Assembly (NCBI GenBank): GCA_030426665.1
Contig: JAUHYD010000016.1
Location: 1-64,000 of the forward strand
From: Bacteroidia bacterium
GTDB lineage: Bacteria > Bacteroidota > Bacteroidia > Chitinophagales > Chitinophagaceae
Direction: 5' to 3'
DNA: 64,000 bases
Position 1 is the stretch's first letter. Each line of letters begins with the position of its first letter. The notes beneath the pieces are model-generated. The model saw only the letters and a list, made by a program, of their open reading frames with translations. It searched no databases and was not told the DNA's origin. The position numbers were made by a program, and so were the translations under genes. Shown piece after piece: positions 9,335-19,154 of the stretch.

Positions 9335-11377
9335 TTATTCAGCGGCTCCGTCTTCAGCTTGTTTCAGTTTATCCTTAAGAGCGGCAAGTGCACCCAGGTC
9401 GCCAAGAGTTGGTTTCTCCATCTTACTTTGAATGTTCTTAACTGCTTTTTTGGTTTTTTCTGTTTCAGCAACTGCATCTTTACGAGCTGCTTCCTTTTCG
9501 TCGTTTTTCACTTGCTCCCATACTTTGCTATGAGATACCATGATACGCTTGTCATTTCTGTCAAATTCGATGATAACAAATGGTAGCGTTTCTTCAGCTT
9601 CTACATTCGAACCATCTTCTTTGCGCAGGTGACGGGCAGGCGCGTATGCTTCCAGACCATATTGAAGCTGTACTGTAGCTCCTTTTTCGTCTTTGCGGGT
9701 AACACTTCCCTCATGAATAGATCCGATAGGGAATACTGTTTCAAACGTATTCCATGGATCTTCTTCCAATTGTTTGTGTCCTAATGCAAGCTTACGGTTT
9801 TCTTTGTCAATAGACAGGATTGCGATATCTATCTGGTCGCCTGTTTTTACAAACTCACTTGGATGGTTGTAACGCTTAATCCAGCTAAGGTCACTGATGT
9901 GAATCATACCGCCGATACCTGTTTCCAGCTCAACGAATACGCCATAAGGAGTGATGTTTTTCACAACACCGGAGTGGCGACTGTCAATTGGGAAGCGGTC
10001 TTCGATAGTATCCCATGGATCAGCAGTCAGTTGCTTGATAGACAAGCTCATCTTGCGCTCATCTTTATCAAGTGTTACTACCATTGCTTCGTGCTCTTCA
10101 TTTATCTTGAAGAACTCTTTAGCATTGATAGGCTGTGACGACCATGTGATTTCTGATACGTGAACCAGACCTTCTACGCCCGGCATAATTTCCAGGAATG
10201 CACCGTAGTCTTCTATGTTCACTACTTTACCTTTGATTTTAGCACCTTCTACAATCTCTTCAGGAAGGTTATCCCAAGGATGTGCAGTAAGTTGTTTCAA
10301 GCCAAGGCTGATACGTTTCTTCTCGTCATCAAAGTCAAGTACAACGACGTTAAGTTTCTGACCGTTATGCAACACTTCGCTCGGGTGTGTAACACGGCCC
10401 CAGCTGATGTCAGTGATATATAGCAATCCGTCAACACCACCAAGGTCGATGAACGCACCGAAGTCGGTAACATTCTTAACAGTACCTTCCAGTACCTGAC
10501 CTTTTTCCAATTGGCCGATGATAACACTACGCTGCTGCTCGATATCGCTTTCGATAAGTGCTTTGTGCGAAACAACGGCATTGCGGATAGTTTCGTTGAT
10601 TTTTACAACTTTGAAGTCCATTGTCTTACCTACATACTGATCGTAGTCAGTAACAGGCTTCACATCTATCTGAGAACCCGGTAAGAATGTTTCAAGACCA
10701 CGTACATCCACAATAAGACCACCTTTAGTCTTAGATGTGATAGTACCTGTAACAACTTCACCTGTTTTGTAGAAGTCAACGATTTGCTGCCAAGAGCGAG
10801 CGGCACGTGCCAATCTACGGCTAAGTTGCAAGTGTCCGTGACGGTCTTCTTTCTGAACAACCATTACTTCTACTTCGTCGCCAGCTTTTACATCCGGCAT
10901 GTCACGGAACTCGTTAAGAGATACCAGACCGTCAGACTTAAAGCCGATATTGATGATTACATCGATATTGGTGATACCTACCACGATTCCGGTAAGTAGT
11001 TCTGATTCTGCAATTGACTTAAATGTGTTGCCATACAAAGAATCCATAGACGAACGCTGTTCCTCTGTGTAGGCCGCTACGTTACGCTTATCTACACTCC
11101 AGTCGAAATCGTCATGTGGCGTTTCTTCGATTTGGGTGTAATAATGACGGGGTGCCTTTGGTTCTGGCTGAGCTTCTGCAACAGGCTCAGTCGCTTCGGT
11201 TGCCGGAGTTTCTTCAGCAGGAGTAGCCTCTTTTGCTTCAACAGCAGGAACTTCTTCTGCAGGTGTAGCAGTTTCTTCAGCCGGTGTTGGTGTAACTTCC
11301 GGTGTTGATTCTGCTGAGTTCTCTACTGCTTCATTTTGGTTTTCCGCAGCTTCCGGTTTGTTTGTTTGTTCTTCCAA
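9335..11377 (-). CDS. rpsA: 30S ribosomal protein S1
   Basis: The 680-residue product has an acidic Glu/Ala/Pro/Thr low-complexity N-terminus (residues 1-75, several TPAEE motifs) and then six S1/OB-fold RNA-binding domains at roughly 126-190, 206-275, 292-362, 377-450, 465-535 and 550-620. The middle ones show the S1 signature ([38 protein letters not shown]). S1 binds mRNA on the small ribosomal subunit during initiation. The only plausible start is TTG at 11377: an in-frame TAA lies upstream and the next Met is residue 111, at the edge of the folded part. The TAnnTTTG box about 80 bases upstream implies an ~70-nt leader. It is monocistronic, with a strong terminator. Acidic extensions of S1 are usual in this phylum. 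Confidence 0.95.
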   Translation of the reverse strand: MEEQTNKPEAAENQNEAVENSAESTPEVTPTPAEETATPAEEVPAVEAKEATPAEETPATEATEPVAEAQPEPKAPRHYYTQIEETPHDDFDWSVDKRNVAAYTEEQRSSMDSLYGNTFKSIAESELLTGIVVGITNIDVIINIGFKSDGLVSLNEFRDMPDVKAGDEVEVMVVQKEDRHGHLQLSRRLARAARSWQQIVDFYKTGEVVTGTITSKTKGGLIVDVRGLETFLPGSQIDVKPVTDYDQYVGKTMDFKVVKINETIRNAVVSHKALIESDIEQQRSVIIGQLEKGQVLEGTVKNVTDFGAFIDLGGVDGLLYITDISWGRVTHPSEVLHNGQKLNVVVLDFDDEKKRISLGLKQLTAHPWDNLPEEIVEGAKIKGKVVNIEDYGAFLEIMPGVEGLVHVSEITWSSQPINAKEFFKINEEHEAMVVTLDKDERKMSLSIKQLTADPWDTIEDRFPIDSRHSGVVKNITPYGVFVELETGIGGMIHISDLSWIKRYNHPSEFVKTGDQIDIAILSIDKENRKLALGHKQLEEDPWNTFETVFPIGSIHEGSVTRKDEKGATVQLQYGLEAYAPARHLRKEDGSNVEAEETLPFVIIEFDRNDKRIMVSHSKVWEQVKNDEKEAARKDAVAETEKTKKAVKNIQSKMEKPTLGDLGALAALKDKLKQAEDGAAE

Positions 11378-11457
11378 AATACTTTTACTTTTGTACGGAC
11401 TCGCTTATAGGCGTTCCGGTGGTTAATAATAAAAAATACCCCATTTTTTCGGGAGTG

Positions 11458-11465
11458 CAAAGATA
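11458..11465 (-). promoter_or_regulatory. Bacteroidota -7 box for rpsA
   Basis: The minus strand reads TATCTTTG, matching TAnnTTTG, followed by GCAC. No clear TTG lies at the usual -33 spacing, so only the -7 element is supported. Confidence 0.5.
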
Positions 11466-11715
11466 CGATAAATATTCTGAAAATTAGAAATTCATGGGGC
11501 TAACAATAAGGTGACTTATTGTTTAGTTGTTTCCGGCATTTACTAATAAACATGCAATATGTTTATAATTAGTTTATCTGGTCACTGGTGGGGACAGAAG
11601 TATGCCGTACGAGTTATCCAAGCTATTAACATGTTTCTTTGTTTTGAGAATTCTTGGGCGAATTTGTACAGCTAATTGCACCATTTTTTTTGTATATTCG
11701 TACAAAGTTCCATTT

Positions 11716-13587
11716 ATGAAAGTTGCCCTCCTTTCTATATTGTTGTTATTTGGTTTTGTATATGAGTTGTCTGCTCAATACAATACACCTCAAAATATGG
11801 TCTGGACTTTTGGTGATAGTACTGGTCTGGATTTTTCTTCAGGTGTACCTGTATCGATGATGTCCTCATTTTCCAATTTAGAGGGAGGCGCAACTGTTTC
11901 TGATACACGAGGCAACTTGTTATTTTACTCCAATGGTAGAACAATTTACAACAGAACACATGCCCCAATGCCATCAGCGTCTTCAATAGTTTCATTTGAA
12001 ACAAATAGTACAACGCAATCCTGCTTAATCGTGCCATTTGTTGATGATACCAACAAGTACTATGTTTTTTCTCTGGAGTGGAATACGTTTGCGAGACCTA
12101 GTTGCAGGTTGGCTTACTCAGAAGTAGATATGACACTTGATGGAGGTTTAGGTGACGTTTTACCAGGAAGGGTAGGGATGCCTTTGGAGAGTGCGATGGG
12201 AGAAAAGCTGATTGCTATTCCCGGAAATGATTGCAACGTTTGGGTCATAGCTCATAAAATGGACACGACATTATTTTATGTTTACGAAGTGACATCAGCA
12301 GGTGTCAGCACTCCTGCGGTGTATGATGTTGGTTCTATCCGGGGGACGGCATCGGATCCTATTTACCCCGGGTTTGGCCCTTACGCCTTTGGTGTAATGA
12401 AATGTAGCCATGACAGAAGCAATATTTTTGTTGCTACTTCGCGATATGCATCGCCGTTTATTGGTGGTGGAGAGTTGTTTGATTTTGATGCAAATACGGG
12501 GACAATTTCCAATTGCAGGGTAATAGCATCTACAGAAGGTATGTACGGGGCTGAATTTTCGCCGGATAATACTAAGTTATATACTTGTAGTGCTGACTCT
12601 CAATGTATTTTGCAATATGATCTTTCTGCTCCGTCTCTTTCCGCTATTGTAGCCTCAAGAACTGTTGTGTCAGGTGTTTTGGTAGTCTATTCAGATATCA
12701 AGCTTGGTCCAGATGGTAAGTTATATGTAAACGATCTCTCGTCTCATTACCTCGATTGCATTCCCAATCCGAATAACGCAGGGGTATCTTGTGGGTATCT
12801 TCGGCACTTTATCGATTTGTCGCCAAGAGTTTGTCGGTATAGTTTCCCTAATACAGTTTGGAGTACGTCTGTAAGGCCCTTTATTTCGGGCCCAGATGAA
12901 TTGTGTGCAGGAGACATAGCTACATTTACATCATCGGCAAGTGGAAACTCATGGGAGAGTAGCAATGTTTCGGTGGCATCCGTTGGGTCTTCCTCCGGAA
13001 TTGTATTTGGTGTTGCTGCCGGGACAGCTATTATTACGTGCTTTTCTTCGTCGGGATGCTTTACTACTTCTGAAATTACGGTTCATGCTACTTCGGGAGA
13101 TATTTTTGGTCCCGGTTTTATTTGCAAGGGAGATACCACCTACTTAAGCAGTGGCATGTCTGGTGGATATTGGTTAAGTAGCGATACCGCAATTGCGACA
13201 GTCGGTTATTCAGGAGGAGGTGTAAGAGGTAAGGCCGCAGGATTATGTACAATAACCTATTTTAGTGAAGGCGGTATTTGCCATTCGGAGCTGGAGATAG
13301 AAGTGAGAGATTGTGCGCTTCATGTTGTTGGTCCACCTGGGGAAAGCAAAAGCGTGAACATATATCCTGTACCTTCAGATGCTATTTTATGGGTAGATGT
13401 CAATCGGGATTTTACCGATGGTAAGTTGAGTATATATGACAACTTGGGCAGGAAATTAATTGTTGCAGAATTGGATAGAAACCATAGCTCTGTTTCTCTT
13501 GCTGCGCTTATTCCGGGTAGTTATTTGTGTGTGGTCTCTGATAGTACCGGAGGTACGGTTCATCGCCAACTTATATTGAAACAGTGA
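11716..13587 (+). CDS. T9SS-secreted propeller/BIG2 protein
   Basis: The 623-residue product starts at the ATG at 11716, followed directly by a signal peptide (KVALLSILLLFGFVYELSA, cleavage before Gln). An upstream in-frame ATG at 11602 would place 38 residues before the signal peptide and is rejected. Residues ~25-385 look like a WD40/YVTN-type propeller (NLLFYSNGRTIYN, AEFSPDNTKLYTCSADSQ, IKLGPDGKLYV). Two BIG2 units follow at ~390-456 and ~458-531 (SWESSNVSVASVGSSSG; YWLSSDTAIATVGYSGG), each with the paired Cys of the giant upstream protein. A T9SS type A sorting domain closes the protein (VNIYPVPSDA to QLILKQ). An exported surface protein of unknown ligand; the BIG2 units show kinship to 3-7835. 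Confidence 0.88.
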   Translation: MKVALLSILLLFGFVYELSAQYNTPQNMVWTFGDSTGLDFSSGVPVSMMSSFSNLEGGATVSDTRGNLLFYSNGRTIYNRTHAPMPSASSIVSFETNSTTQSCLIVPFVDDTNKYYVFSLEWNTFARPSCRLAYSEVDMTLDGGLGDVLPGRVGMPLESAMGEKLIAIPGNDCNVWVIAHKMDTTLFYVYEVTSAGVSTPAVYDVGSIRGTASDPIYPGFGPYAFGVMKCSHDRSNIFVATSRYASPFIGGGELFDFDANTGTISNCRVIASTEGMYGAEFSPDNTKLYTCSADSQCILQYDLSAPSLSAIVASRTVVSGVLVVYSDIKLGPDGKLYVNDLSSHYLDCIPNPNNAGVSCGYLRHFIDLSPRVCRYSFPNTVWSTSVRPFISGPDELCAGDIATFTSSASGNSWESSNVSVASVGSSSGIVFGVAAGTAIITCFSSSGCFTTSEITVHATSGDIFGPGFICKGDTTYLSSGMSGGYWLSSDTAIATVGYSGGGVRGKAAGLCTITYFSEGGICHSELEIEVRDCALHVVGPPGESKSVNIYPVPSDAILWVDVNRDFTDGKLSIYDNLGRKLIVAELDRNHSSVSLAALIPGSYLCVVSDSTGGTVHRQLILKQ

Positions 13588-13639
13588 CAATATCGTTCGG
13601 AATGTTGCGTTACGTAACTAATTACATTTTAAGAATTCT

Positions 13640-14302
13640 ATGCATAAATCCTCATTACGATTTACCCTCAAACCAATATTTTCCGGCTCATTGATTTTGG
13701 TTTTGCTTGCGGTTGTGTCTTTTTCTTCCTGCAAAAAAGACAGTCAGCTTACCAGAGCAAACGAACGAATGTTGATTGTTATAGATGCAGCACACGGTGG
13801 TAGCGATACGGGTACTAAAAGTGATACAGGTCTGCTGGAGAAAGACCTCGTGTTGCAGGTCTGTAATAGTATGGCTGCCATTGCGGACCAATACAATATC
13901 GACGTAATTCGTACGCGTACTGGTGATGAAGATGTATCCTGGGAGGATAGGGTAGCAATGGCAGACAGGCCGGATGTAGATTTATTCATATCCATTCATA
14001 TCAACAAAAGTACTCCTGCCAGGTCAGCCGATAAGTATGAAGTAATAATGGCACCTGAGAATCCGTTTCCGGATAATAGCCGTCGGTTAGCTACAACGGT
14101 GATTAACAATCTGTTGCAGGCAGGTGTAGATACAGCATATACCGAAAAAGGCGTTTTTGTGTTGCGGACAAATTCGCGACCCGCAATTGCAATTGAGTGT
14201 GGTGATATCGATAACCCAACTCATGTAGCCACCTTGCAGGACGAAAATCAATTGTGCCGATATTTCTTGAGTAGTGTTGTGGAATATGGGAATGGGGAGT
14301 AA
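13640..14302 (+). CDS. Lipoprotein N-acetylmuramoyl-L-alanine amidase (Amidase_3)
   Basis: The 220-residue protein cleaves the amide bond between N-acetylmuramic acid and L-alanine in peptidoglycan. A hydrophobic N-terminus leads to a lipobox-like VSFSSC (Cys31), so it is probably lipid-anchored. The Amidase_3 fold shows zinc ligands His52 (DAAHGG), Glu67 (LLEKDL) and His120 (ISIHIN), and the catalytic Glu186 (AIAIECGDIDN). It is little more than the catalytic domain, with no SPOR or LysM domain. The Asn commonly next to the conserved terminal Glu is Cys here. It lies 52 bases after the BIG2/T9SS gene on the same strand; co-transcription is possible but unproven. Confidence 0.9.
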   Translation: MHKSSLRFTLKPIFSGSLILVLLAVVSFSSCKKDSQLTRANERMLIVIDAAHGGSDTGTKSDTGLLEKDLVLQVCNSMAAIADQYNIDVIRTRTGDEDVSWEDRVAMADRPDVDLFISIHINKSTPARSADKYEVIMAPENPFPDNSRRLATTVINNLLQAGVDTAYTEKGVFVLRTNSRPAIAIECGDIDNPTHVATLQDENQLCRYFLSSVVEYGNGE

Positions 14303-14397
14303 GGTAGCATGTAATTGGTACGCAATTAGTGCTTACTCCGTGTTATTCATCATGTAGTTTAAATTTATCAAAAATCAATACAAAAATCAATACAATA

Positions 14398-16122
14398 ATG
14401 GTAAAATATACTAAATGCTTAGTTATTGTGGTATTGTCTTTTCTGGCGCTTCGCCCAGCTCGGTCACAATCTTTTAGTTGGGTACATTCAATTGGAGAAC
14501 CGATGTGTAGTGATACTTACACTGCTAATGGAATTAATATCGGGGGGAGCGGTAATATTTATGTAACTGGTGAGTATGCATGTACCGCAGATTTTGACCC
14601 GGGGTCTGGTGTTTTGCTGTTACCCAATTCGGGGTCAAGAAATATATATGTTCAGAAACTTACACCTTCTGGTGCGTTGATTTGGGCAAAGGGTATAGAA
14701 GGTACACCCTCTTCTTTGATGGCATCGTTCGCCACAACTGTTGATGAATTAGACAATGTATATATTGCTGGAAGGTTCAATGGTACAGTTGATTTTGATC
14801 CAGGAATTGGTGTAGATAGTTATACTTCACCTTCATTGATGCCAAGTAGTTTTGTTCTGAAGCTTAACTCGCTAGGTGAACTAGTATGGGTGAAGGTTTT
14901 TCAAAGTAACGATACAAGCAGTATTATTGCGTCAAGTATTAGAGTTGATAGCAATCATAACCTATATCTTGCTGGTGAGTTTACCGGAACTTCTGACTTT
15001 AACCCTGATGCAATTGCAGTTGATACAATAACCAGTTTGGGCTCGACTGATATTTTTATACTGAAACTTACTTCCATTGGTGACTTCGTTTGGGTAAATC
15101 ATGTTGGGTCATCTGGTCAGGAGATAGTCCCACAGTTGGCGTTAGACGGTATCGGTGGGATATACTTTTCGGGAGGATTCTCTGGCAACCTAGATATTAT
15201 TTCCGGCACAGATACAACTGCCTTTTATTGTAGCGGACCCTTTGATGTTCTTTTGTCAAAGATTGATACGTCTGGTAATTTTGGTTGGGTGAAGCAAATT
15301 AAGGCAATTGGTTCTGCTTCGAGCTTGCAGGTATTAAGCATCGAAATGGATGCTACCAATCACATTCTGATGGCGGGACAACTTATTGGCTCAGCTGACT
15401 TCGACCCTACAGCGTCGACAGCTTTAGTGACTGCGACCAATTCTGGCTTCACCGTGAAGTTTGATAGTAGTGGTAGTTTTTCATGGGTCAGGAATGTCGA
15501 TGGAAACTCAATTGCTATTGCTGTTGGTGCAGACGCAATGGGACATGTTTATACTCTTGGTACATATGGACAGATTCCAAATGATTTCGACCCTGGGTCA
15601 GAAGTCTATAGTTTGCCAATTATTTCACCAACTGGCTTTAATTTATACGTACAATGTTTGGATTCTGGAGGAGACTTTCTTTGGGCTGGAGGGATCCCTG
15701 CTTCGGATCAGGTAAATGTAAGGAGTGCAGCAGTTACTGAAATCGGCGATTTGTATTTTTCGGGATACTTTATAGGCAGTGCTGATTTTGACCCTGGGGT
15801 GGGAATAAGCAATCTTGCCACACCAAGCTCGTCTGATGTTTATGGGTTTGTTGAAAAGCTGAATCATGATGCAGTAGAAGTAACTCAGTTTAATACTGAT
15901 GAAGTGATTCAAGTGTACCCTAACCCTGTTTTAAACACTTTAAATATTAATAGTGGCTACATGGAGAAAGCGTTGGTAGTACGCCTTTTAGATCTGTTAG
16001 GTAGAGAAAGAATTGTAAGCAATCAAAAATGTATTGATGTTTCAACTTTGGAGCCTGGTATCTATATACTTCGCATAGAGGTTGGAGATAAACATTATAC
16101 CGGGAGAATGGTAAAGAGTTAG
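14398..16122 (+). CDS. SBBP-type propeller protein with T9SS type A sorting domain
   Basis: The 574-residue product starts at the ATG at 14398, where a signal peptide begins (MVKYTKCLVIVVLSFLALRP, cleaved around ARSQ). An earlier in-frame ATG at 14329 lacks a signal directly after it. The body has about six repeats of ~60-80 residues centred on DFDPG-type loops (ADFDPGSG, VDFDPGIG, SDFNPD, ADFDPT, NDFDPGSE, ADFDPGVG), each followed by strands such as VLKLNSLGELVWVK. This is the SBBP/beta-propeller pattern of secreted Bacteroidota proteins. The C-terminus is a T9SS sorting domain (IQVYPNPVLNTLNIN to GRMVKS). The acidic DxDPG loops could bind a metal ion, which is inference. The substrate is unknown. 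Confidence 0.85.
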   Translation: MVKYTKCLVIVVLSFLALRPARSQSFSWVHSIGEPMCSDTYTANGINIGGSGNIYVTGEYACTADFDPGSGVLLLPNSGSRNIYVQKLTPSGALIWAKGIEGTPSSLMASFATTVDELDNVYIAGRFNGTVDFDPGIGVDSYTSPSLMPSSFVLKLNSLGELVWVKVFQSNDTSSIIASSIRVDSNHNLYLAGEFTGTSDFNPDAIAVDTITSLGSTDIFILKLTSIGDFVWVNHVGSSGQEIVPQLALDGIGGIYFSGGFSGNLDIISGTDTTAFYCSGPFDVLLSKIDTSGNFGWVKQIKAIGSASSLQVLSIEMDATNHILMAGQLIGSADFDPTASTALVTATNSGFTVKFDSSGSFSWVRNVDGNSIAIAVGADAMGHVYTLGTYGQIPNDFDPGSEVYSLPIISPTGFNLYVQCLDSGGDFLWAGGIPASDQVNVRSAAVTEIGDLYFSGYFIGSADFDPGVGISNLATPSSSDVYGFVEKLNHDAVEVTQFNTDEVIQVYPNPVLNTLNINSGYMEKALVVRLLDLLGRERIVSNQKCIDVSTLEPGIYILRIEVGDKHYTGRMVKS

Positions 16123-16150
16123 GTCTGCCCCATGTTGGAAAAGGCAGACC
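16122..16150. terminator. Hairpin between convergent genes
   Basis: The inverted repeat GGTCTGCC/GGCAGACC with a 13-nt loop begins at the last base of the stop codon of the SBBP gene and lies before the convergent pspC stop at 16177. No T-run follows, so a terminator role is only suggested by position. Confidence 0.4.
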
Positions 16151-16176
16151 CGAGATAGGGCACACTTGCTAATTTA

Positions 16177-18024
16177 TCATTCGTGGTTTATTAATATTAC
16201 CGAATCCTGCTCCTGCATATCTTCCTCTATATCACTACGCTTTTTCAAACCTTCATGGGTCATAGTGTACTCTCTGTTGGTGCGGTAGTTACCATGACCA
16301 TGGCGCCAGTGTAGTCGTACTCTCCGGCGGTCATCGGGGTCTACCTCAAACCAGTTATACGCATTTACGTCTCTGCTTACCTCAATTGACTTCCCAATCG
16401 GAACCTCAATAGTTACTATTGCCTGCTGGTTGCGGAATTTATCTTTATTACTGATAGTAAATCCCCCCGGCAAACTGACAACATTGCCGGATTGGCGGGG
16501 AGTAAACCTGAAATGACTCGCATATTCTTTTGCCTGCATGGCGGTCTTACCCCGGCTGGTCCTCATTATATATACGCCATACATCGAATCGGGGCTTTCT
16601 TCAATATTAACCCGTACTGTATTGAGCCACAACGAATCCTGATCTATCAGACAAAATCCATCATTCTCGTCCCAATGCCCATGCCAATCACTATGGCGGA
16701 CGCCATTTCGGGAGCGACTTCGTTTGTCTACCTTGATGTATAGCTTTCCGTCGGTGGGTTGTGTTATGTCAAATTTTGTTTCAATCACCGATTTTGTTCG
16801 GAAATTGCTGATTATATTTCCTGTCATATATATTGTACAGACTACACCGGTTATCCATAAACCCGCAAATACGTAAGCGAGCGAATGGTGCCGGGTGCGG
16901 ACACCCATAACACGGCGAATAATCCAGACGATAAGCGCCATTAACGGTATTCCTAAAGTTAGACCAACAGCTGTCCAAGCTATGGCATATTCGTTTGTGC
17001 CGTTAATGAAAAAGTCAGCATAGGGTACTGTGGCCGTGCCTGCGAAGACAATCCCGATAAGTGCACCGAATAACCCCAAGGCCAGCGAACCTGCAACTAT
17101 CAGGAAAAACGCTTTAAAAAGCACTGCTATTACTTTCCCTAGCGAACTGCCCACAGGCCTCGATGGAGGTGGAGTGGTAGAGCGTGCCTGAGTGGCTGCC
17201 TTAATAGAGTTTATGTCTATTTTCTCTCCGCGCATTTCCATTTTGTCGGTATCAGAGCTGGCAAAGGGTACTGCTATCCAAAGAATGATATATAGTATAA
17301 AAGCAGTGCCTCCCATGGAGCCGAAAAATACACCGGACAGCCCTCTGAAATGCCAGGCAAAAGCATCTGTTTCAGCAAAAAGGGAGCTGAATATTAGCGG
17401 TACAATGAACAGCAACCTGATTTTCCAGCTATCCATTTTGAAGTAGTTAGCGAGTCCGCCGCATACTCCACCAAGCATCTTGTCGTCAGGGTCTCGGAAG
17501 AATCGGTGCGTAATATTTGACTGTAGACTTTTCATCGGCACTATAATCCAGAGTAAAATATACACCCACAGCAAAGCGCCCGATAGGACTACAAATAAAA
17601 TACGTACAATAATCGGGTCAATGTTCATGCGGATTGCCAATCCGCTACATACCCCTGCTATTACCTTGTCGTCGGCATTTCTAAACAGCCTGTTGTTTAC
17701 CGGCGGCATTCGGTGTTGGTTTGTCCCCGCTTTTTGTTGTTGGCTCGTATCCTCGCCGTCAGCAGCTGCTATGTCTTCCAGCCTGCCAATATTGTCAATT
17801 ACGGCATTAAGGTCAGCAGTGTTGATACACGGTGTACCTTGTTTAAGTCGCTCGGCGAGCAATTCTGCAATACGATTTTCGATATCGCTGATGATTTCCT
17901 CGCTGCTTTCCTCAGTTACAAAGTGACGACGTAGCGCATCTACATATTGCTTGAGAGCTTCATATGCAGTCTCTTCAATAGAAATTACTCTGCCTTGAAA
18001 ATTTATATTAATTACCTTTTCCAT
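16177..18024 (-). CDS. Tandem PspC-domain membrane protein
   Basis: The 615-residue membrane protein has an N-terminal cytoplasmic segment (1-~100), then two PspC domains: residues ~111-165 (RLFRNADDKVIAGVCSGLA, then a hydrophobic helix) and ~174-260 (HRFFRDPDDKMLGGVCGGLA, then hydrophobic helices). Further membrane helices lie around 300-420, and a soluble C-terminal region (~425-615) has conserved-looking beta strands. PspC proteins act in envelope stress responses. The gene starts 21 bases after a PadR regulator and the two form an apparent operon, an arrangement seen repeatedly for PspC proteins. The regulator presumably controls both. The ligand or stress signal is unknown. Confidence 0.88.
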   Translation of the reverse strand: MEKVININFQGRVISIEETAYEALKQYVDALRRHFVTEESSEEIISDIENRIAELLAERLKQGTPCINTADLNAVIDNIGRLEDIAAADGEDTSQQQKAGTNQHRMPPVNNRLFRNADDKVIAGVCSGLAIRMNIDPIIVRILFVVLSGALLWVYILLWIIVPMKSLQSNITHRFFRDPDDKMLGGVCGGLANYFKMDSWKIRLLFIVPLIFSSLFAETDAFAWHFRGLSGVFFGSMGGTAFILYIILWIAVPFASSDTDKMEMRGEKIDINSIKAATQARSTTPPPSRPVGSSLGKVIAVLFKAFFLIVAGSLALGLFGALIGIVFAGTATVPYADFFINGTNEYAIAWTAVGLTLGIPLMALIVWIIRRVMGVRTRHHSLAYVFAGLWITGVVCTIYMTGNIISNFRTKSVIETKFDITQPTDGKLYIKVDKRSRSRNGVRHSDWHGHWDENDGFCLIDQDSLWLNTVRVNIEESPDSMYGVYIMRTSRGKTAMQAKEYASHFRFTPRQSGNVVSLPGGFTISNKDKFRNQQAIVTIEVPIGKSIEVSRDVNAYNWFEVDPDDRRRVRLHWRHGHGNYRTNREYTMTHEGLKKRSDIEEDMQEQDSVILINHE

Positions 18025-18045
18025 GTTTTAGATTTAGCAAGTGTG

Positions 18046-18426
18046 TTAGTTTTCGTTTTGGGTGTCGGTTAGCGGCGGCAGCGAGTCGTCTTTGTTCTTA
18101 AGAGCATTTACTGCATTTGCCAGTTCATCCCAGGTATCTTCAAGTTGCTTATAAAATACCGTTCCTTCTTCAGTGAGAGAGAAATACTTACGTGGTGGTC
18201 CTGAGTTACTCTCAACCCATCGGTATGTTAGCATTCCTGCATTTTTTAGTCTGGTTAGCAATGGGTAGAGCGTGCCCTCTAATACCTGCAACTGTGCCGC
18301 TTTCATTTCCTCTACAATGTTACTCGGGTAGGCTTCTCCACGGCGAATAATTGACAAAATGCAAAACTCGAGGATGCCTCTGCGCATCTGGCTTTGTGTA
18401 TTCTCTATGCTTATTTTTCTTTCCAT
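18046..18426 (-). CDS. PadR-family transcriptional regulator
   Basis: The 126-residue protein is a typical PadR winged helix: RRGILEFCILSIIRRGEAYP at the N-terminus, the recognition region VLEGTLYPLLTRLKNAGMLT, then the wing SGPPRKYFSLTEEG and a short C-terminal dimerisation helix. The length fits PadR subfamily 2. It is the first gene of a two-gene unit with pspC. A well-matched promoter and three short direct repeats lie directly upstream, consistent with autoregulation. The effector cannot be read from the sequence. Confidence 0.92.
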   Translation of the reverse strand: MERKISIENTQSQMRRGILEFCILSIIRRGEAYPSNIVEEMKAAQLQVLEGTLYPLLTRLKNAGMLTYRWVESNSGPPRKYFSLTEEGTVFYKQLEDTWDELANAVNALKNKDDSLPPLTDTQNEN

Positions 18427-18446
18427 ATCAGGAACTGTTTACTGCA

Positions 18447-18476
18447 CAAATGTATGTATAGTTTGGTACTTTACAA
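18447..18476 (-). promoter_or_regulatory. padR-pspC promoter
   Basis: The minus strand shows TTG (18476-18474), exactly 19 bases, then TACATTTG (18454-18447). This matches the Bacteroidota consensus TTG-N19-TAnnTTTG. The padR ATG is 20 bases further on. Confidence 0.7.
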
Positions 18477-18534
18477 TGCATAGTACTGAATATAATTTAC
18501 TACAATGTATAGAAAGGTAATTTACAGTGTATGG
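18472..18534. promoter_or_regulatory. Operator-like direct repeats upstream of padR
   Basis: Three related 12-mers lie at 18472 (TACAATGCATAG), 18501 (TACAATGTATAG) and 18523 (TACAGTGTATGG), spaced 29 and 22 bases. The first overlaps the -33 TTG. A looser relative (TGTATGTATAG) overlaps the -7 box. They could be PadR binding sites; this is inference from position and repetition. Confidence 0.45.
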
Positions 18535-18565
18535 TAGAGGGAGGGTGGGTGGTGCATTTTGCGAT

Positions 18566-18718
18566 GTCGACGAAAGGAGACGTTTTTTACAAGTGTTGTG
18601 TATTGGTTCCTTCCTTCGTCAGGATGACAAGCAAGTTGTGAGCGGTGGTTTGTGTCTCTTGTTTGTCATGTCGACGATAGGAGACATCTGTTACTCGTGT
18701 TGTGTGTTAGTTCCTGCC
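18566..18718 (+). repeat. ~104-bp tandem repeat, left block
   Basis: About one and a half copies of a ~104-bp unit marked by GTCGACGA at 18566 and 18670. Each unit includes the inverted repeat ATGTCG...CGACAT (or AGACAT) and a second partial palindrome between ATGACAAGC and its near-complement TTGTTTGTCAT. The block ends at TTCCTGCC near 18718, where similarity stops. The stretch 18719-18791 holds nothing I recognise. Confidence 0.8.
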
Positions 18719-18791
18719 AGTCGTAAGTGTGAAACGTGTTTTGATGTGATAAAGGGTAACATAGTAACTGGAAGTATTTAATTTATTATAG

Positions 18792-19100
18792 TTACCAGTT
18801 TTCATTCAAAAAGTTCCAATCAGGGTTTACGCTGTTTATTAATGCTTCCTTTTTTTCTCTGCGCCACCTTTTTAGTTCCTTTTCTCGTGCAATTGCATTT
18901 GTAACATATTGGAAGTGTTCCATGTACAACAAGTAGTAGCAATTGTATTTTCCTGCAAAAGTTTTCTTTTCACCAAAGGCGTCAGCTTTATGCTGAGCCA
19001 CCCTTTTTTCTACAGAATTTGTTACACCAATATACAGAACAGTTTTCTGGTAGTTTGTTAGGATGTACACAAAGTAGTTGTGTGTTCCCAAATGTTTCAT
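18792..19100 (-). CDS. Small GIY-YIG endonuclease-family protein
   Basis: The ~102-residue protein matches a free-standing GIY-YIG domain (UPF0213/YhbQ-like): YFVYIL near the N-terminus, LYIGVTN for the second half of the signature, an Arg after it (SVEKRVAQHK), and a conserved Glu in REKELKRWRREKK. I prefer the ATG at 19100 because MKHLGTHNYFVYILTN fits the family start. An in-frame ATG at 19151 would add 17 residues. The gene sits inside a tandem-repeat array and runs opposite to the arbitrary repeat orientation. GIY-YIG proteins of this size are presumed nucleases of unknown target. Its placement suggests a link with the repeats, which is inference. Confidence 0.85.
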   Translation of the reverse strand: MKHLGTHNYFVYILTNYQKTVLYIGVTNSVEKRVAQHKADAFGEKKTFAGKYNCYYLLYMEHFQYVTNAIAREKELKRWRREKKEALINSVNPDWNFLNENW

Positions 19101-19154
19101 GTACACTAAAGTAATAAAGTGTGTGCTGCGAGCAAAGTCCGAATTCTTCAATTA

